Positions 24,431-34,779 of a stretch of DNA of 53,194 nt are shown here, one piece after another. The stretch is from an uncultured Pseudomonadota bacterium (GTDB lineage: Bacteria; Pseudomonadota; Alphaproteobacteria; RF32; CAG-239), in contig CACWKS010000007.1 of NCBI GenBank assembly GCA_902761535.1, positions 1 through 53,194 on the forward strand, given 5' to 3'. Under the pieces are notes generated by a model. It was not told the DNA's origin, made no database searches, and saw nothing but the letters and a program-made list of their open reading frames with translations. The number at the start of each line of letters is the position of its first letter. The first letter of the stretch is position 1. Position numbers and translations under genes: made by a program.

Positions 24431-25779
24431 TAAATTTATTCATCAACATTTCATATCTTACCGCTAACACACTCATGATTTTAGCCATTAAAATGTTATC
24501 AACTCCCAAAACTGCCCGTTTAGGCAACCTTATCGGTATTGCCGGAATGTTTTGGGCCATTGCCGCCGCCCTGATTTCATTGCATTTGTCCGATTATATA
24601 ACTCCCATAATAGTAATATTTCTGGGCGGAATTTTCGGCATTTATATAGCACTCAAGGTTAAAATAACCGCACTCCCGCAAATGATTGCCATTCTAAACG
24701 GCTTAGGCGGTTTAGCAGCCGTTTTTATATCCTTATCCGAAGTTATTTCCCAATCTAAAAATGACATCAGCAACATCACAAGTTTAATAATCGGAGGGAT
24801 AACCTTCTCCGGATCAATACTGGCTTTTGCCAAACTCAATTTTCCCCGCTGGTCAAAATCCGTTCGCTTTCCCGGACAATATATCATAAATTTGATACTA
24901 TCATTAAGTGTCTTAGGTTTTGCCCTTGGCTATGTTTTACGCAACCATCCTGAAGCCTTTTACTTTTTAGCTTTTATGAATCTGTTACTGGGATTCATGT
25001 TAATTTTACCTGTCGGAGGAGCTGATATTCCTGTTGTCATAGCTTTTTTAAATGCTTGTTCGGGTTGGGCAGGAGTTTCCGTTGGATTATCATTACAAAG
25101 TCCGGTTTTAATCGTTATTGGCACGATTGTCGGCACCGGCGGCACTTTTTTAGCTCGTACCATGACCAAAGCTCTAAACCGCTCTTTGCTAAATATTTTA
25201 ATTGGCGGCGGCAATTCTCCAACAACCGAAATTGACAATTCCCCTAAAATTGCCAATATCGGCTCTCCTGCCGATGCAGCTTTCATAATGCAGAATGCTG
25301 CTAAAATTATCATCGTCCCCGGTTTCGGTATGGCTGCTGCTCATGCCCAACATGCCTTAAAAAATATGGCCGACATTTTACGTAATAAATATCAAGCTGA
25401 AGTCAAATTTGCTATTCACCCGGTTGCCGGACGTATGCCCGGACACATGAACGTCCTGCTTGCCGAAGCTAATGTTGATTATGCTGATGTTTTTGAATTA
25501 AACGATATCAACAACGAATTTCAGGAAACTGATGTTGCTTATGTAATCGGAGCTAATGACATTACCAATCCTCAAGCCAAAACCAATCCCAACTCGCCGA
25601 TCTACGGTATGCCGATACTTGAAGTTGAAAAAGCTAAAACCGTCTTTTTTGTAAAACGCAGTTTGGGAAACGGCTATTCTAATGTCGAAAATCCGTTGTT
25701 CTTTGCCCCGAACACTTACATGCTCTACGGTGATGCCGCTCATATAACCGAAGAAATCGTCAAATATCTCGAAGCCTGA
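24427..25779 (+). CDS. pntB: NAD(P) transhydrogenase subunit beta
   Basis: A 450-residue subunit with about eight to nine membrane helices (domain II) followed by the NADP(H)-binding domain III from about 270. Domain III is recognised by IVPGFGMAAAHAQHAL, IHPVAGRMPGHMNVLLAEANV, VIGANDITNP and VKRSLGNGYSNVENPLF. All key NADP loops are present, so the partner side of the enzyme looks intact despite the shortened PntAA. It is co-translated with pntAB (ATGA overlap). Confidence 0.96.
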   Translation: MINLFINISYLTANTLMILAIKMLSTPKTARLGNLIGIAGMFWAIAAALISLHLSDYITPIIVIFLGGIFGIYIALKVKITALPQMIAILNGLGGLAAVFISLSEVISQSKNDISNITSLIIGGITFSGSILAFAKLNFPRWSKSVRFPGQYIINLILSLSVLGFALGYVLRNHPEAFYFLAFMNLLLGFMLILPVGGADIPVVIAFLNACSGWAGVSVGLSLQSPVLIVIGTIVGTGGTFLARTMTKALNRSLLNILIGGGNSPTTEIDNSPKIANIGSPADAAFIMQNAAKIIIVPGFGMAAAHAQHALKNMADILRNKYQAEVKFAIHPVAGRMPGHMNVLLAEANVDYADVFELNDINNEFQETDVAYVIGANDITNPQAKTNPNSPIYGMPILEVEKAKTVFFVKRSLGNGYSNVENPLFFAPNTYMLYGDAAHITEEIVKYLEA

Positions 25780-25806
25780 ATTTATAGCATAACCCGAAAA
25801 ACTCTC

Positions 25807-25835
25807 TTGAAATATTTTAATACAATTGATAAATT
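25807..25835 (+). promoter_or_regulatory. candidate promoter of gap
   Basis: TTGAAA (25807-25812), a 17-base spacer, TAAATT (25830-25835). The -10 box is weak. It lies in the gap between pntB and gap. Confidence 0.3.
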
Positions 25836-25847
25836 AGCTGTCGATAA

Positions 25848-26894
<1,047 letters not shown>

Positions 26895-26905
26895 AATTGT
26901 TAAAC

Positions 26906-26946
26906 TTAAAGCTCCTGCTTGATTTTAGCAGGAGCTTTAATTTTTT
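26906..26946 (+). terminator. terminator between gap and pgk
   Basis: Thirteen-base perfect stem TTAAAGCTCCTGC / GCAGGAGCTTTAA with a nine-base loop, followed by TTTTTT. It ends 15 bases before the pgk ATG, so pgk expression depends on read-through or on a promoter that I cannot see. Confidence 0.9.
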
Positions 26947-26961
26947 GAAAGGAATAATATA

Positions 26962-28173
26962 ATGAGCGAATACAGAACTATTGATGATTTAGGTGATTTA
27001 AACGGTAAAGTTGTTATGTTACGTGCCGATTTGAATGTGCCGATGAATGAAAATTTTCAAGTTACCAACACCGCACGTATCGTCCGCACTGTCCCGACAA
27101 TTAAAGAACTGATCAGCAAAGGTGCCAAAGTAGTGGTAACCTCTCACTTAGGTCGTCCCGAAGGCAAAGGCGATATGGCTAATTCTTTGACGCACATTGT
27201 CAAAGATTTGGAAAAAGCCTTAAACAAAAAGGTTGTTTTTGTTGATGATTGCGTTGGTCCGCATGTTGAAGAAGCCATCAAACATATGAAATCTGACGAA
27301 GTTTTGTTATTGGAAAATCTACGTTTCTACAAAGAAGAAAGCAAAGGTGATGAAAATTTTGCTCAAGAATTGGTAAAAAATGTTGATGTTTACGTTTCCG
27401 ATGCTTTTTCAACCGCACATCGTGCACATGCTTCGATGGTAGCCGCAGCCAAACTACGCCCGTCATCTTGCGGTCGTTTGATGGAAGAAGAAATCAACGC
27501 TTTGACTAAAGGATTGAACAATCCCGAACGTCCTTTAATGGCAATTGTCGGCGGTTCCAAAGTTTCAACCAAATTGGATCTGCTCAATAATTTGATTAAA
27601 AAAGTTGACAAATTGGTCATCTCCGGTGGTATGGCACATACTTTTATGAGTGCCTCGGGAATAAAAAATGTTAACGAAAAAAATTCATTAGTCCAAGAAG
27701 ATATGTTGGACACGGCTTCCCAGATTATGAAAGCTGCTAAAGACAATGGCTGCAAAATCATTTTGCCTCAAGACGTCGTAATCGCTGAAGAATTTAAAGC
27801 TAATGCCAAACATGAAACCGTTGACGTCAACAATATTCCCAATAACGGTTGGAGCATGCTTGATGTCGGTGCCAAAACTATCGCGGCGATAAAAGCCGAG
27901 TTAGATGAATGTAAAACTCTTGTATGGAACGGACCTTTGGGTGTGTTTGAGATGAAACCGTTTGACACCGCCACCAACGAAGTAGCTCAACATGCCGCTC
28001 AACTGACCGAACAAGGTAAAATTATTTCGGTTGCCGGCGGCGGCGATACCGTATCAGCTTTGGCCAACGCAAAAGTTGAAAATAAATTTACTTATATTTC
28101 AACTGCCGGTGGTGCTTTCTTGGAATGGATGGAAGGCAAAGAACTCCCCGGCGTTGCCGTATTGAAAAAGTAA
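26962..28173 (+). CDS. pgk: phosphoglycerate kinase
   Basis: Transfers phosphate between 1,3-bisphosphoglycerate and ADP. It is 403 residues long, close to the family norm. Recognisable segments are VVMLRADLNVPMNENF, TSHLGRPEGK, LLLENLRFYKEE, GGSKVSTKLDLL, and the nucleotide loop VWNGPLGVFEM with GGGDTVSAL. AAAGGA is present upstream. The gene starts 15 bases after the gap terminator. Confidence 0.98.
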   Translation: MSEYRTIDDLGDLNGKVVMLRADLNVPMNENFQVTNTARIVRTVPTIKELISKGAKVVVTSHLGRPEGKGDMANSLTHIVKDLEKALNKKVVFVDDCVGPHVEEAIKHMKSDEVLLLENLRFYKEESKGDENFAQELVKNVDVYVSDAFSTAHRAHASMVAAAKLRPSSCGRLMEEEINALTKGLNNPERPLMAIVGGSKVSTKLDLLNNLIKKVDKLVISGGMAHTFMSASGIKNVNEKNSLVQEDMLDTASQIMKAAKDNGCKIILPQDVVIAEEFKANAKHETVDVNNIPNNGWSMLDVGAKTIAAIKAELDECKTLVWNGPLGVFEMKPFDTATNEVAQHAAQLTEQGKIISVAGGGDTVSALANAKVENKFTYISTAGGAFLEWMEGKELPGVAVLKK

Positions 28174-28188
28174 ATCACGCCATAAATC

Positions 28189-28220
28189 AAAAAGAGCCGC
28201 TTAATCAAGCGGCTCTTTTT
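28189..28220. terminator. bidirectional terminator, pgk and PfkB kinase
   Basis: A perfect stem AAAAAGAGCCGCTT / AAGCGGCTCTTTTT with loop AATC. It has A before and T after on each strand, so it serves both converging genes. Confidence 0.92.
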
Positions 28221-28232
28221 ATATCAAAATAA

Positions 28233-29255
28233 TTATGGTTTTATACCATAAGACAACAGTTTATTACGTACCAATCCTCTTAATGACACTTCCGGTCTGG
28301 CTCCATAGTGCGTAATCACTTCTGCAGCCGCAATTGAGCCTATAATAGCACAAGTACCCAACGAACGACCTTGCGTCATTCCATAAAGAAAACCTGCTGC
28401 ATACAAATCTCCTGCTCCGGTAGTATCCACGGCATTTTCCACTTTCTCTGCCTCAACAAAAATCTTTGTACGTCCGTTAACCACAACCGAACCTTTGGCT
28501 CCGCGAGTGATTGCTCCTATCTCAACATGAGGCTTAATCAAATCCAAACATTCATAAAAATCTTGCCCCTTAAACAAAGTGCAAATCTCATCATCATTAG
28601 CAAACAATACATCTACATTTTCTTTAATAAAATCAAGAATAACATCTTCTTTACCTTTAAGGCAATTAACATCTGATAATGAAAAAGCCACCTTACGCTC
28701 AGCATCATGAGCGATTTTTGCCGCCTTTTGTGCAATCTCCATACCGCTCTGATAATCTAAAATATATCCTTCAATATAGGTTATTAAACTGGCTTTGATA
28801 ACATTTTCATCAACATCATCAACACTCAAATGTTTATTTGCACCCAAATAAGTAAACATCGAACGCATTGTATCAGGTGTCACCAATACTATCGAACGTC
28901 CTGTCATCGGTCCTTCTTTCAAAGGCTGAGTAAAAAAATCAACTCCTGACGAACCGATATCGCGAGTAAATTCTTGCCCTAACTCATCATCATGTACCTT
29001 ACCTATAAATGCCGGAGCTCCGCCCAACGAGGCTATCCCGGCCACTGTATTTGCTGCCGATCCTCCCGGAACCTCACGTTCAGGCACAATGTCGGCATAA
29101 ATCTGTCCGGCATCAGCTGCCTCTAACAATTTCATCTGTCCTTTAGGTAAATTGCGTTCGCTCAAAAACAAATCGCCGACCTTTGCCAACACATCAACAA
29201 TCGCATTACCCACACCAACCACATCATAATAAACTGTATTATTTTCTTTTATCAT
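28233..29255 (-). CDS. PfkB-family sugar/adenosine kinase
   Basis: Ribokinase-fold kinase, 340 residues, resembling alphaproteobacterial adenosine kinase-type proteins. The substrate loop GGSAANT (64-70) and the C-terminal anion-hole motif DTTGAGDLYAAGFLYG, with its catalytic aspartate, are intact. The start VYYDVVGVGNAIVDVLAKV is typical of adenosine kinase-like members. Exact substrate is uncertain. ATG 29255 has GGAG eight bases upstream. A longer reading to 29303 would run into the terminator of the ferredoxin gene. Confidence 0.87.
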   Translation of the reverse strand: MIKENNTVYYDVVGVGNAIVDVLAKVGDLFLSERNLPKGQMKLLEAADAGQIYADIVPEREVPGGSAANTVAGIASLGGAPAFIGKVHDDELGQEFTRDIGSSGVDFFTQPLKEGPMTGRSIVLVTPDTMRSMFTYLGANKHLSVDDVDENVIKASLITYIEGYILDYQSGMEIAQKAAKIAHDAERKVAFSLSDVNCLKGKEDVILDFIKENVDVLFANDDEICTLFKGQDFYECLDLIKPHVEIGAITRGAKGSVVVNGRTKIFVEAEKVENAVDTTGAGDLYAAGFLYGMTQGRSLGTCAIIGSIAAAEVITHYGARPEVSLRGLVRNKLLSYGIKP

Positions 29256-29275
29256 AGTCTTACTCCGCAAAAACG

Positions 29276-29313
29276 AAAAAACTCCTCTATCGAACCTATC
29301 CATAGAGGAGTTT
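29276..29313 (-). terminator. terminator of the ferredoxin gene
   Basis: On the minus strand AAACTCCTCTAT, an 11-base loop, ATAGAGGAGTTT, then more T. It lies between the ferredoxin stop and the kinase start. Confidence 0.88.
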
Positions 29314-29327
29314 GAATAGCTTAAAAA

Positions 29328-29561
29328 TTAAGCTGCCGGAAGATTCTTAGCATTCTCCTGAGCATATTTAATCCACTTCTCCTCAGCATCATCTTCAGGA
29401 GTAATGGCTTCTTGAGGACATTCCGAAATGCAAACACCGCAATCAATGCAAGTATCAGGATCGATTACCAACATATCTTCAGCTTCGTGAAAAGCATCAA
29501 CCGGACAAACTTCCGTGCAAGTTTTGCATTTAATGCAAGAATCATTAACAACAGATACCAT
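29328..29561 (-). CDS. two-cluster ferredoxin, FdxA-like
   Basis: A 77-residue electron carrier. The first cluster motif is C9-x2-C12-x2-C15-x3-C19-P, and the second is [12 protein letters not shown]. Both therefore predict [4Fe-4S] clusters. The rest ([32 protein letters not shown]) resembles the FdxA ferredoxins of alphaproteobacteria, which have three extra residues in the first motif and a 3Fe-4S cluster. ATG 29561 has GGAG nine bases upstream. The ATG at 29576 lacks a ribosome binding site. A dedicated terminator indicates a single-gene transcript. Confidence 0.92.
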   Translation of the reverse strand: MVSVVNDSCIKCKTCTEVCPVDAFHEAEDMLVIDPDTCIDCGVCISECPQEAITPEDDAEEKWIKYAQENAKNLPAA

Positions 29562-29636
29562 AATATCAAACTCCATTAAGTTAGGTTAAATCACACTAGA
29601 ATTTATTACCTAAATGAAAATAAATCAAGCATAAAC

Positions 29637-29665
29637 TTGCATTAAGCAAAAAAAATACCTACTTT
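29637..29665 (+). promoter_or_regulatory. candidate promoter of htpG
   Basis: TTGCAT (29637-29642), a 17-base spacer, TACTTT (29660-29665). I see no convincing heat-shock sigma factor promoter, although htpG is usually heat-inducible. Confidence 0.35.
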
Positions 29666-29697
29666 AATATCAAATAGTTTATTTAAGGAGTTCTAAA

Positions 29698-31548
29698 ATG
29701 AGTGATAAAATTGCCTTTCAGGCTGACGTCAGTAAAATGCTTGATATTGTTATTAATTCATTATATTCGGAAAAACAAATATTTTTACGCGAGCTTATTT
29801 CCAATGCTTCTGATGCTTGCGATAAGCTAAAATATTGGGCTTTAACCAATCCTAACCTATCTCAATATGCTCACGATTTCAAAATTACCATCAAAGTTGA
29901 TGAAAAAGAAAATTCTCTCACTATTTCCGATAACGGTATCGGCATGAATAAAGAGGACTTAATATCTCACCTCGGCACTATTGCCAAATCAGGAACAGCC
30001 GAATTTGTTAAAAATGCCGGAGATAACGGTAGCGTTTGCGAATTAATCGGACAATTCGGCGTCGGTTTCTATTCTGCCTTTATGGTTGCCGATAAAGTTG
30101 AAATCATCACCCGCAAAGCCGACGATGACAAAGCTTGGCAATGGACATCTAATGGAATTGACGGATTCGAAATAACCGAATCTCAAAGAGACCACTGTGG
30201 CACATCAATTAAATTGTTCTTAAAAAAAGATGCCAAAGATTATTGCAATACCATCTATTTGCGCCAAATTATCCGCACTTATTCCGATCATATTGCTTAT
30301 CCGATTATCTTGGATTTAGGCAAAGCCGGCGAAGAAACCGTAAATAAAGGTTCTGCTTTGTGGACCAGACCAAAATCTGAGATAACTTCTGACCAATATA
30401 AAGATTTTTATCAACACATCTCCCACAACTTTGATGAACCATGGCTGACCTTACATTTTAAAGCCGAAGGTAATATCGAATATACCGGACTTTTGTATAT
30501 TCCCTCTCAAGCACCTTATGATTTATTCCAGCCGGATAAAAAACAGTCCTTAAAACTTTACATCAATAAGGTATTTATTTCCGATAAAATCGATTCGCTC
30601 ATGCCCAACTATCTTCGTTTTGTAAAAGGCATAATCGACAGCGCCGATTTACCGCTCAATATCTCGCGCGAAATGTTGCAATATTCGCCCCTTTTGGAAA
30701 AAATCAAAAGCGGTACCGTCAAACGCTTACTGAAAGAATTGCAAAAACGCTCTAAAAATTACGATGATTACCTCAAATTTTGGAACAACTTCGGTATAGT
30801 TCTCAAAGAGGGAATATATGAGGACTTCACCAATCGTGAAGACCTTGCTTCAATATCATATTTTTACAGCACTAACGACAAAACCCGCTTAACTACACTT
30901 GATGAGTATATCTCCCGAGCTGTCAAAGACCAAAAAACCATCTACTACATCACCGGTGATGACATCAATGTTTTACGCAATTCGCCACAACTTGAGGCCT
31001 TTACTCAAAAAGGAATTGAAGTATTATTGCTTAACGATCCTATTGATGAATTTTGGCCGCAAGTTTTGCCTAACTACAAAGAATTTGCCATCAAACACAT
31101 AACTCAAGCCGATATGGATATGAATTGGGAACGTAAAGAACAAAAAGCTGATGAAGGCAGCCTAAAAAAATTAATCGATTTTATGAGTGATTTATTCAAA
31201 AACGAACTAGGCAAAGTAACTTCCTCCGAAAAATTAACTGCTTCTCCGGCAAGTTTAACCGTAGCCGACGGACAAATGAGCCTTCATCTTGAAAGATTGA
31301 TGCGCAACCACCAACAGCCCACTGCTTTTGCTTCTACTCGTATCTTAGAGCTTAATCCTTATCATCCTTTGATTATCAAATTAAGTGAATTGGTAATGGA
31401 TGACCAAAATAAATCTTTGGTTGAAGAAACCTCTAAGATATTATTGGATCAAGCCAAGGTTGCCGAAGGTGAAACCATTTCTGATCCGTCATTTTATGCC
31501 CAAAAAATCAGTCAATATATTCTAAACAATTTAGAAAAAGCTGTTTAA
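29698..31548 (+). CDS. htpG: molecular chaperone HtpG (Hsp90)
   Basis: Cytoplasmic dimeric ATP-driven chaperone, 616 residues, close to the E. coli length. The GHKL ATPase domain comes first: FLRELISNASDACDK holds the catalytic glutamate and an ATP-site asparagine, then DNGIGM and GQFGVGFYSAFMVADKV. The middle domain includes SADLPLNISREMLQ with the ATP-sensing arginine. The C-terminal dimer domain ends without MEEVD, as usual for bacteria. AAGGAG precedes the ATG. trxA follows behind its own promoter. Confidence 0.98.
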   Translation: MSDKIAFQADVSKMLDIVINSLYSEKQIFLRELISNASDACDKLKYWALTNPNLSQYAHDFKITIKVDEKENSLTISDNGIGMNKEDLISHLGTIAKSGTAEFVKNAGDNGSVCELIGQFGVGFYSAFMVADKVEIITRKADDDKAWQWTSNGIDGFEITESQRDHCGTSIKLFLKKDAKDYCNTIYLRQIIRTYSDHIAYPIILDLGKAGEETVNKGSALWTRPKSEITSDQYKDFYQHISHNFDEPWLTLHFKAEGNIEYTGLLYIPSQAPYDLFQPDKKQSLKLYINKVFISDKIDSLMPNYLRFVKGIIDSADLPLNISREMLQYSPLLEKIKSGTVKRLLKELQKRSKNYDDYLKFWNNFGIVLKEGIYEDFTNREDLASISYFYSTNDKTRLTTLDEYISRAVKDQKTIYYITGDDINVLRNSPQLEAFTQKGIEVLLLNDPIDEFWPQVLPNYKEFAIKHITQADMDMNWERKEQKADEGSLKKLIDFMSDLFKNELGKVTSSEKLTASPASLTVADGQMSLHLERLMRNHQQPTAFASTRILELNPYHPLIIKLSELVMDDQNKSLVEETSKILLDQAKVAEGETISDPSFYAQKISQYILNNLEKAV

Positions 31549-31570
31549 TCTTGATATATAAAGATTTTTT

Positions 31571-31598
31571 TTGACAACACTGTTTATTTGGATAAAAT
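31571..31598 (+). promoter_or_regulatory. trxA promoter
   Basis: Perfect -35 TTGACA (31571-31576), a 16-base spacer, TAAAAT (31593-31598). It starts 22 bases after the htpG stop. Confidence 0.75.
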
Positions 31599-31648
31599 AA
31601 TGTCTATATTTGATTGTGCAACCAAACAATTTAATGAAAGGAATAGCC

Positions 31649-31963
31649 ATGAAATCAATTAATGATAACGAATTTGAAAATACCGTTTTAAAATCAAAAG
31701 GTTTAGCTCTGGTTGATTTTTGGGCAGAATGGTGCGGTCCTTGCCGCCAGCTTTTACCGATTATGGAAGAAGTTTCCAGTGAAATGTCTGCTAAAGTCAA
31801 CATTTACAAAATGAATGTTGATGAATCTCCAGCCACTCCTTCAAACTATGGTCTGCGCAGCATTCCCTCTTTGTTGTTATTCAAAGATGGCAAATTGGTC
31901 GATACTAAAGTCGGCTTAAACAGCAAATCAACCATTACCGATTGGATTAACCAATACGCCTAA
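31649..31963 (+). CDS. trxA: thioredoxin
   Basis: A 104-residue disulfide reductase of the cytoplasm. The active site WCGPC (28-32) lies in DFWAEWCGPC, and the cis-proline region is RSIPSLLLF. It serves ribonucleotide reductase and general thiol repair with thioredoxin reductase. ATG 31649 has AAAGGA upstream, and an in-frame extension to 31610 overlaps the leader after the promoter. It converges with the ygjP-like gene, with only seven bases between stops. Confidence 0.97.
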   Translation: MKSINDNEFENTVLKSKGLALVDFWAEWCGPCRQLLPIMEEVSSEMSAKVNIYKMNVDESPATPSNYGLRSIPSLLLFKDGKLVDTKVGLNSKSTITDWINQYA

Positions 31964-31970
31964 TCTTTTA

Positions 31971-32678
31971 TCAAATATACTTATAAAGCGACTTGCCGTG
32001 GTTTTTCAACCAACGGCGAGTTTCTTTATAATCAGGACATATCTGTTCTACACAATTCCAAAAATCTGCCGAATGATCGGGATGCACCAAATGTGCAACT
32101 TCATGGCAAACCAAATAATTTATAACTTCTTTAGGCGCCATACAAATTCGCCAATTATAATTTATATGACCTGAAGTTGTGCAACTTCCCCACCGCGAAC
32201 GTGTATCCTTTATGGCAACGCTTTTCACTTTACCTGCAATTTCGGCTGCTTTATTAACTGTCATTTCGCTTAATATTTTCAATGTTTGTTCTTTCAAATA
32301 ATCCTTAACACGCCGATGCAAAAATTCTTCACCACCGCTAACTCTTAAAACACTACCCGAAAATTCGGTAGTCCGATTCGTTTTATCATGTTCTATTGTA
32401 TAATCATGACCGAAAAAGCTCACCTTTTCACCTTGCGAAAACTTTGCCGCAACCGGCAAACGTGCCATCATATTAACCACCCAATCATGATTAGCATCTA
32501 AAAATTCTTTAACTTTTTTCTGTGCACATCGCTTGGGAATAGTCAAAACCGGAACATGTAACTTCTCATCAATTCTTAAAGATAATCTTTTAGCCCTGTC
32601 CGAATTAACTACCTTTAATGAAAACCCGCAATAAGCCTGATAATCACAAGTTCGGCCATTCAACAATGTAATCTTCAT
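31971..32678 (-). CDS. YgjP-like zinc metallopeptidase (DUF45)
   Basis: SprT/YgjP-type metallopeptidase, 235 residues. The zinc motif is HEVAHLVHPDH, an HExxH with a further downstream acidic/His region, then FWNCVEQICPDYKETRRWL, typical of YgjP. The preceding DTRSRWGSCTTSGHINYNWR matches the family. The role is poorly defined in any organism, and no signal peptide is present. The ATG at 32678 has GAGG 10 bases upstream and overlaps the end of the ycgN-like gene by 35 bases. It is the last gene of the dnaB transcript. Confidence 0.88.
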   Translation of the reverse strand: MKITLLNGRTCDYQAYCGFSLKVVNSDRAKRLSLRIDEKLHVPVLTIPKRCAQKKVKEFLDANHDWVVNMMARLPVAAKFSQGEKVSFFGHDYTIEHDKTNRTTEFSGSVLRVSGGEEFLHRRVKDYLKEQTLKILSEMTVNKAAEIAGKVKSVAIKDTRSRWGSCTTSGHINYNWRICMAPKEVINYLVCHEVAHLVHPDHSADFWNCVEQICPDYKETRRWLKNHGKSLYKYI

Positions 32679-33138
32679 AATCTTTAACCTCGGATTCGTT
32701 GATTGTTTGATGTCCTTTAACTGATTTTCCTTCTTTATGTACCGATTCGGCATCACCTGACACCAACGGGTGCCAATCCGGCAAATCTTTTCCTGCCACA
32801 ATCAACCTGTAAGCACAAGTTTGCGGCAAAATTTCCGGTTCAGACAGTACAGTTTGTAAAGTGATATCACGACAATCAGCGACTTTTTCAAATCTGTGCT
32901 CATAAATACGACACAAGCAATTCTCCGGATTCAAGAAACGACAACGTGCTGATGTAAAATAAATTTTATTTTTTATTTCCAATTTATTCAAACAGCACTT
33001 ACCGCAACCGTCACACAACAATTCCCACTCGGTTTTAGTAAATTTTTCCGGTCGTTTTTTCTTCCAGAATTTAGGCTCAACTTTATGTGCCGCCACATAT
33101 CTTTCCGCCGGCGAATCACAAGTTATATCTTTTTCCAT
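32644..33138 (-). CDS. YcgN-family (UPF0260) cysteine-cluster protein
   Basis: A 164-residue protein of the UPF0260 family. The cysteine group LCDGCGKCCLNKLE near residue 41 and later cysteines (RCRFLNPENCLCRIYEHR, ADCRDIT) suggest a bound metal or iron-sulfur cluster. The ending DLPDWHPLVSGD is a family signature. Function is unknown. It begins three bases after the dnaB stop and overlaps the ygjP-like gene, so it is co-transcribed with dnaB. Confidence 0.9.
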   Translation of the reverse strand: MEKDITCDSPAERYVAAHKVEPKFWKKKRPEKFTKTEWELLCDGCGKCCLNKLEIKNKIYFTSARCRFLNPENCLCRIYEHRFEKVADCRDITLQTVLSEPEILPQTCAYRLIVAGKDLPDWHPLVSGDAESVHKEGKSVKGHQTINESEVKDYEDYIVEWPNL

Positions 33139-33141
33139 ATC

Positions 33142-34617
33142 TTATGCGCCTATTTGCTGCGGTATATTTTCCGCTTTTGCCAAATTATTAAAGTGGGTAT
33201 ATTCTCCATTCCAATATAATTCTATCGAACCGGTAGTTCCATGGCGATTTTTACCGATAATCACCTCAGCCTTATTATTGGTCTCTTTACAACGTTCCTC
33301 CCAGTGATCATGCCTCTGTTGAAACTTCTCCGCTGTTTCGGTATCATTACGCACCGGTTCTTTTTGACGAAGATAATAATTCTCTCTAAACACAAACATA
33401 ACTATATCAGCATCTTGTTCAATAGATCCGGACTCACGCAAATCCGACATTTGCGGTTTTTTATCATCACGACTTTCCACACTACGATTCAATTGTGATA
33501 AAGCAATCACCGGCACTTGCAACTCTTTAGCCAATATTTTCAAACCTCGCGATATCTCCGACACTTCTTGTACACGATTCCCTTCACTTTTTTTACTTCC
33601 CGTACCGGTAATTAATTGAATATAATCGATAACAATCAACCCTAATCCTTTATTACGTCTCAGCCTTCGCGCTCTGGTTCTGATGGCATTGATATTAAGC
33701 CCCGGCGTATCGTCAATATAAAGAGGTGCCGCCTGAATTTCACTTACTCCTGCTGCAATACGTTCATATTCGGCATTATCAACTTTACCGACACGCATAT
33801 TTTTTCCGCTTATCTGTGTTACAGTTGATAGAATACGCGAAGCTAATTGGTCTGCTGACATTTCCAAAGAAAAAAACGCCACTCCACGCTTATTCGGTGC
33901 AATAGTCTTATCCCTCAACATTGACTCAGCCACATTATAAGCAATATTTGTTCCCAATGCAGTCTTGCCCATACCGGGACGCCCGGCAATAATCAACAAA
34001 TCCGAATCATTCAACCCGCCGATTCGCGCATCTAAATCATCAAGCCCTGTCGAAAGTCCGGAAATTTTACCTCCACGCTGTATTGCTGCTTGAATATTAT
34101 CCATCGAAATATTAAGTGCTTGCGAAAAATCAATAAACCCTTTTGATGCTTCCCCTTGATCCGCCAAATCAAACAATCTTTTTTCAGCATTCTCTATTTG
34201 TTGTTCTGCCTCGGAATCAACATCTTCTTTAGCAGCCGAAGTAGCAATATCGCAACCGATATTTATCAATTCTCGCCGCAAATACTTATCATAAATAAAC
34301 TGCGCATAATATTCAGCATTGGTCAGAGGAGTAGCCGAATCAGCCAACTTAATAAGATATTTATAACCGCCTACTTCATCTAAAGCATGATTTTGCTCAA
34401 AATAACTCTTCAACGTAATCACATCGGCAACATGACCTTTAGTTATTAATTTTGTAATAACTTCATAAATCTGTCGATGAATTGGATCGGAAAAATGTTC
34501 CGCTTTCAAAAACTCCGATACTTTTTCAAAAGACTTATTATTTGCTAACAACGCACCCAACAAAGCTTGCTCGGCTTCAATATTCTTAGGCAACTGTTCT
34601 ACATTAGGCTCATACAT
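33142..34617 (-). CDS. dnaB: replicative DNA helicase DnaB
   Basis: Hexameric helicase that unwinds DNA at the replication fork, 491 residues. The N-terminal primase-interacting domain (about 1-110) begins PKNIEAEQALLGALL, then a linker and the RecA-like motor. The motor has Walker A GRPGMGKT (212-219), Walker B LIVIDYIQLI and the conserved IALSQLNRSVESR. A GAGAGGA site precedes the ATG at 34617. A perfect DnaA box lies about 95 bases upstream, between dnaB and the rpmB terminator. No intein is present. Confidence 0.97.
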   Translation of the reverse strand: MYEPNVEQLPKNIEAEQALLGALLANNKSFEKVSEFLKAEHFSDPIHRQIYEVITKLITKGHVADVITLKSYFEQNHALDEVGGYKYLIKLADSATPLTNAEYYAQFIYDKYLRRELINIGCDIATSAAKEDVDSEAEQQIENAEKRLFDLADQGEASKGFIDFSQALNISMDNIQAAIQRGGKISGLSTGLDDLDARIGGLNDSDLLIIAGRPGMGKTALGTNIAYNVAESMLRDKTIAPNKRGVAFFSLEMSADQLASRILSTVTQISGKNMRVGKVDNAEYERIAAGVSEIQAAPLYIDDTPGLNINAIRTRARRLRRNKGLGLIVIDYIQLITGTGSKKSEGNRVQEVSEISRGLKILAKELQVPVIALSQLNRSVESRDDKKPQMSDLRESGSIEQDADIVMFVFRENYYLRQKEPVRNDTETAEKFQQRHDHWEERCKETNNKAEVIIGKNRHGTTGSIELYWNGEYTHFNNLAKAENIPQQIGA

Positions 34618-34709
34618 AAAAAAAATCCTCTCAAATCATATTATTTCCTATCAATACAACGCTCTCTCTTAAAATAAAAGTTTTTTCGCCTTTCTTAATT
34701 TGTCCTGCT

Positions 34710-34718
34710 TGTGGATAA
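34710..34718 (-). promoter_or_regulatory. DnaA box upstream of dnaB
   Basis: TTATCCACA read on the minus strand, identical to the strongest E. coli DnaA box. A related TTTATCCCC lies just upstream. It is between the rpmB terminator and dnaB, so it could tie dnaB expression to DnaA. Confidence 0.55.
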
Positions 34719-34725
34719 TGGGGAT

Positions 34726-34755
34726 AAAAAAACCCGTCTTCAACAAAGACGGGCT
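34726..34755 (-). terminator. rpmB terminator
   Basis: On the minus strand GCCCGTCTTTG, loop, AAGACGGGTT followed by a T-run, 25 bases after the rpmB stop. Confidence 0.88.
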
Positions 34756-34779
34756 TCAACAACAATAGGAGACTGTTGA

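Noticed and set aside
27390..27761. A minus-strand open frame inside pgk
   Set aside because: It is a shadow of a highly conserved gene, with no family resemblance.
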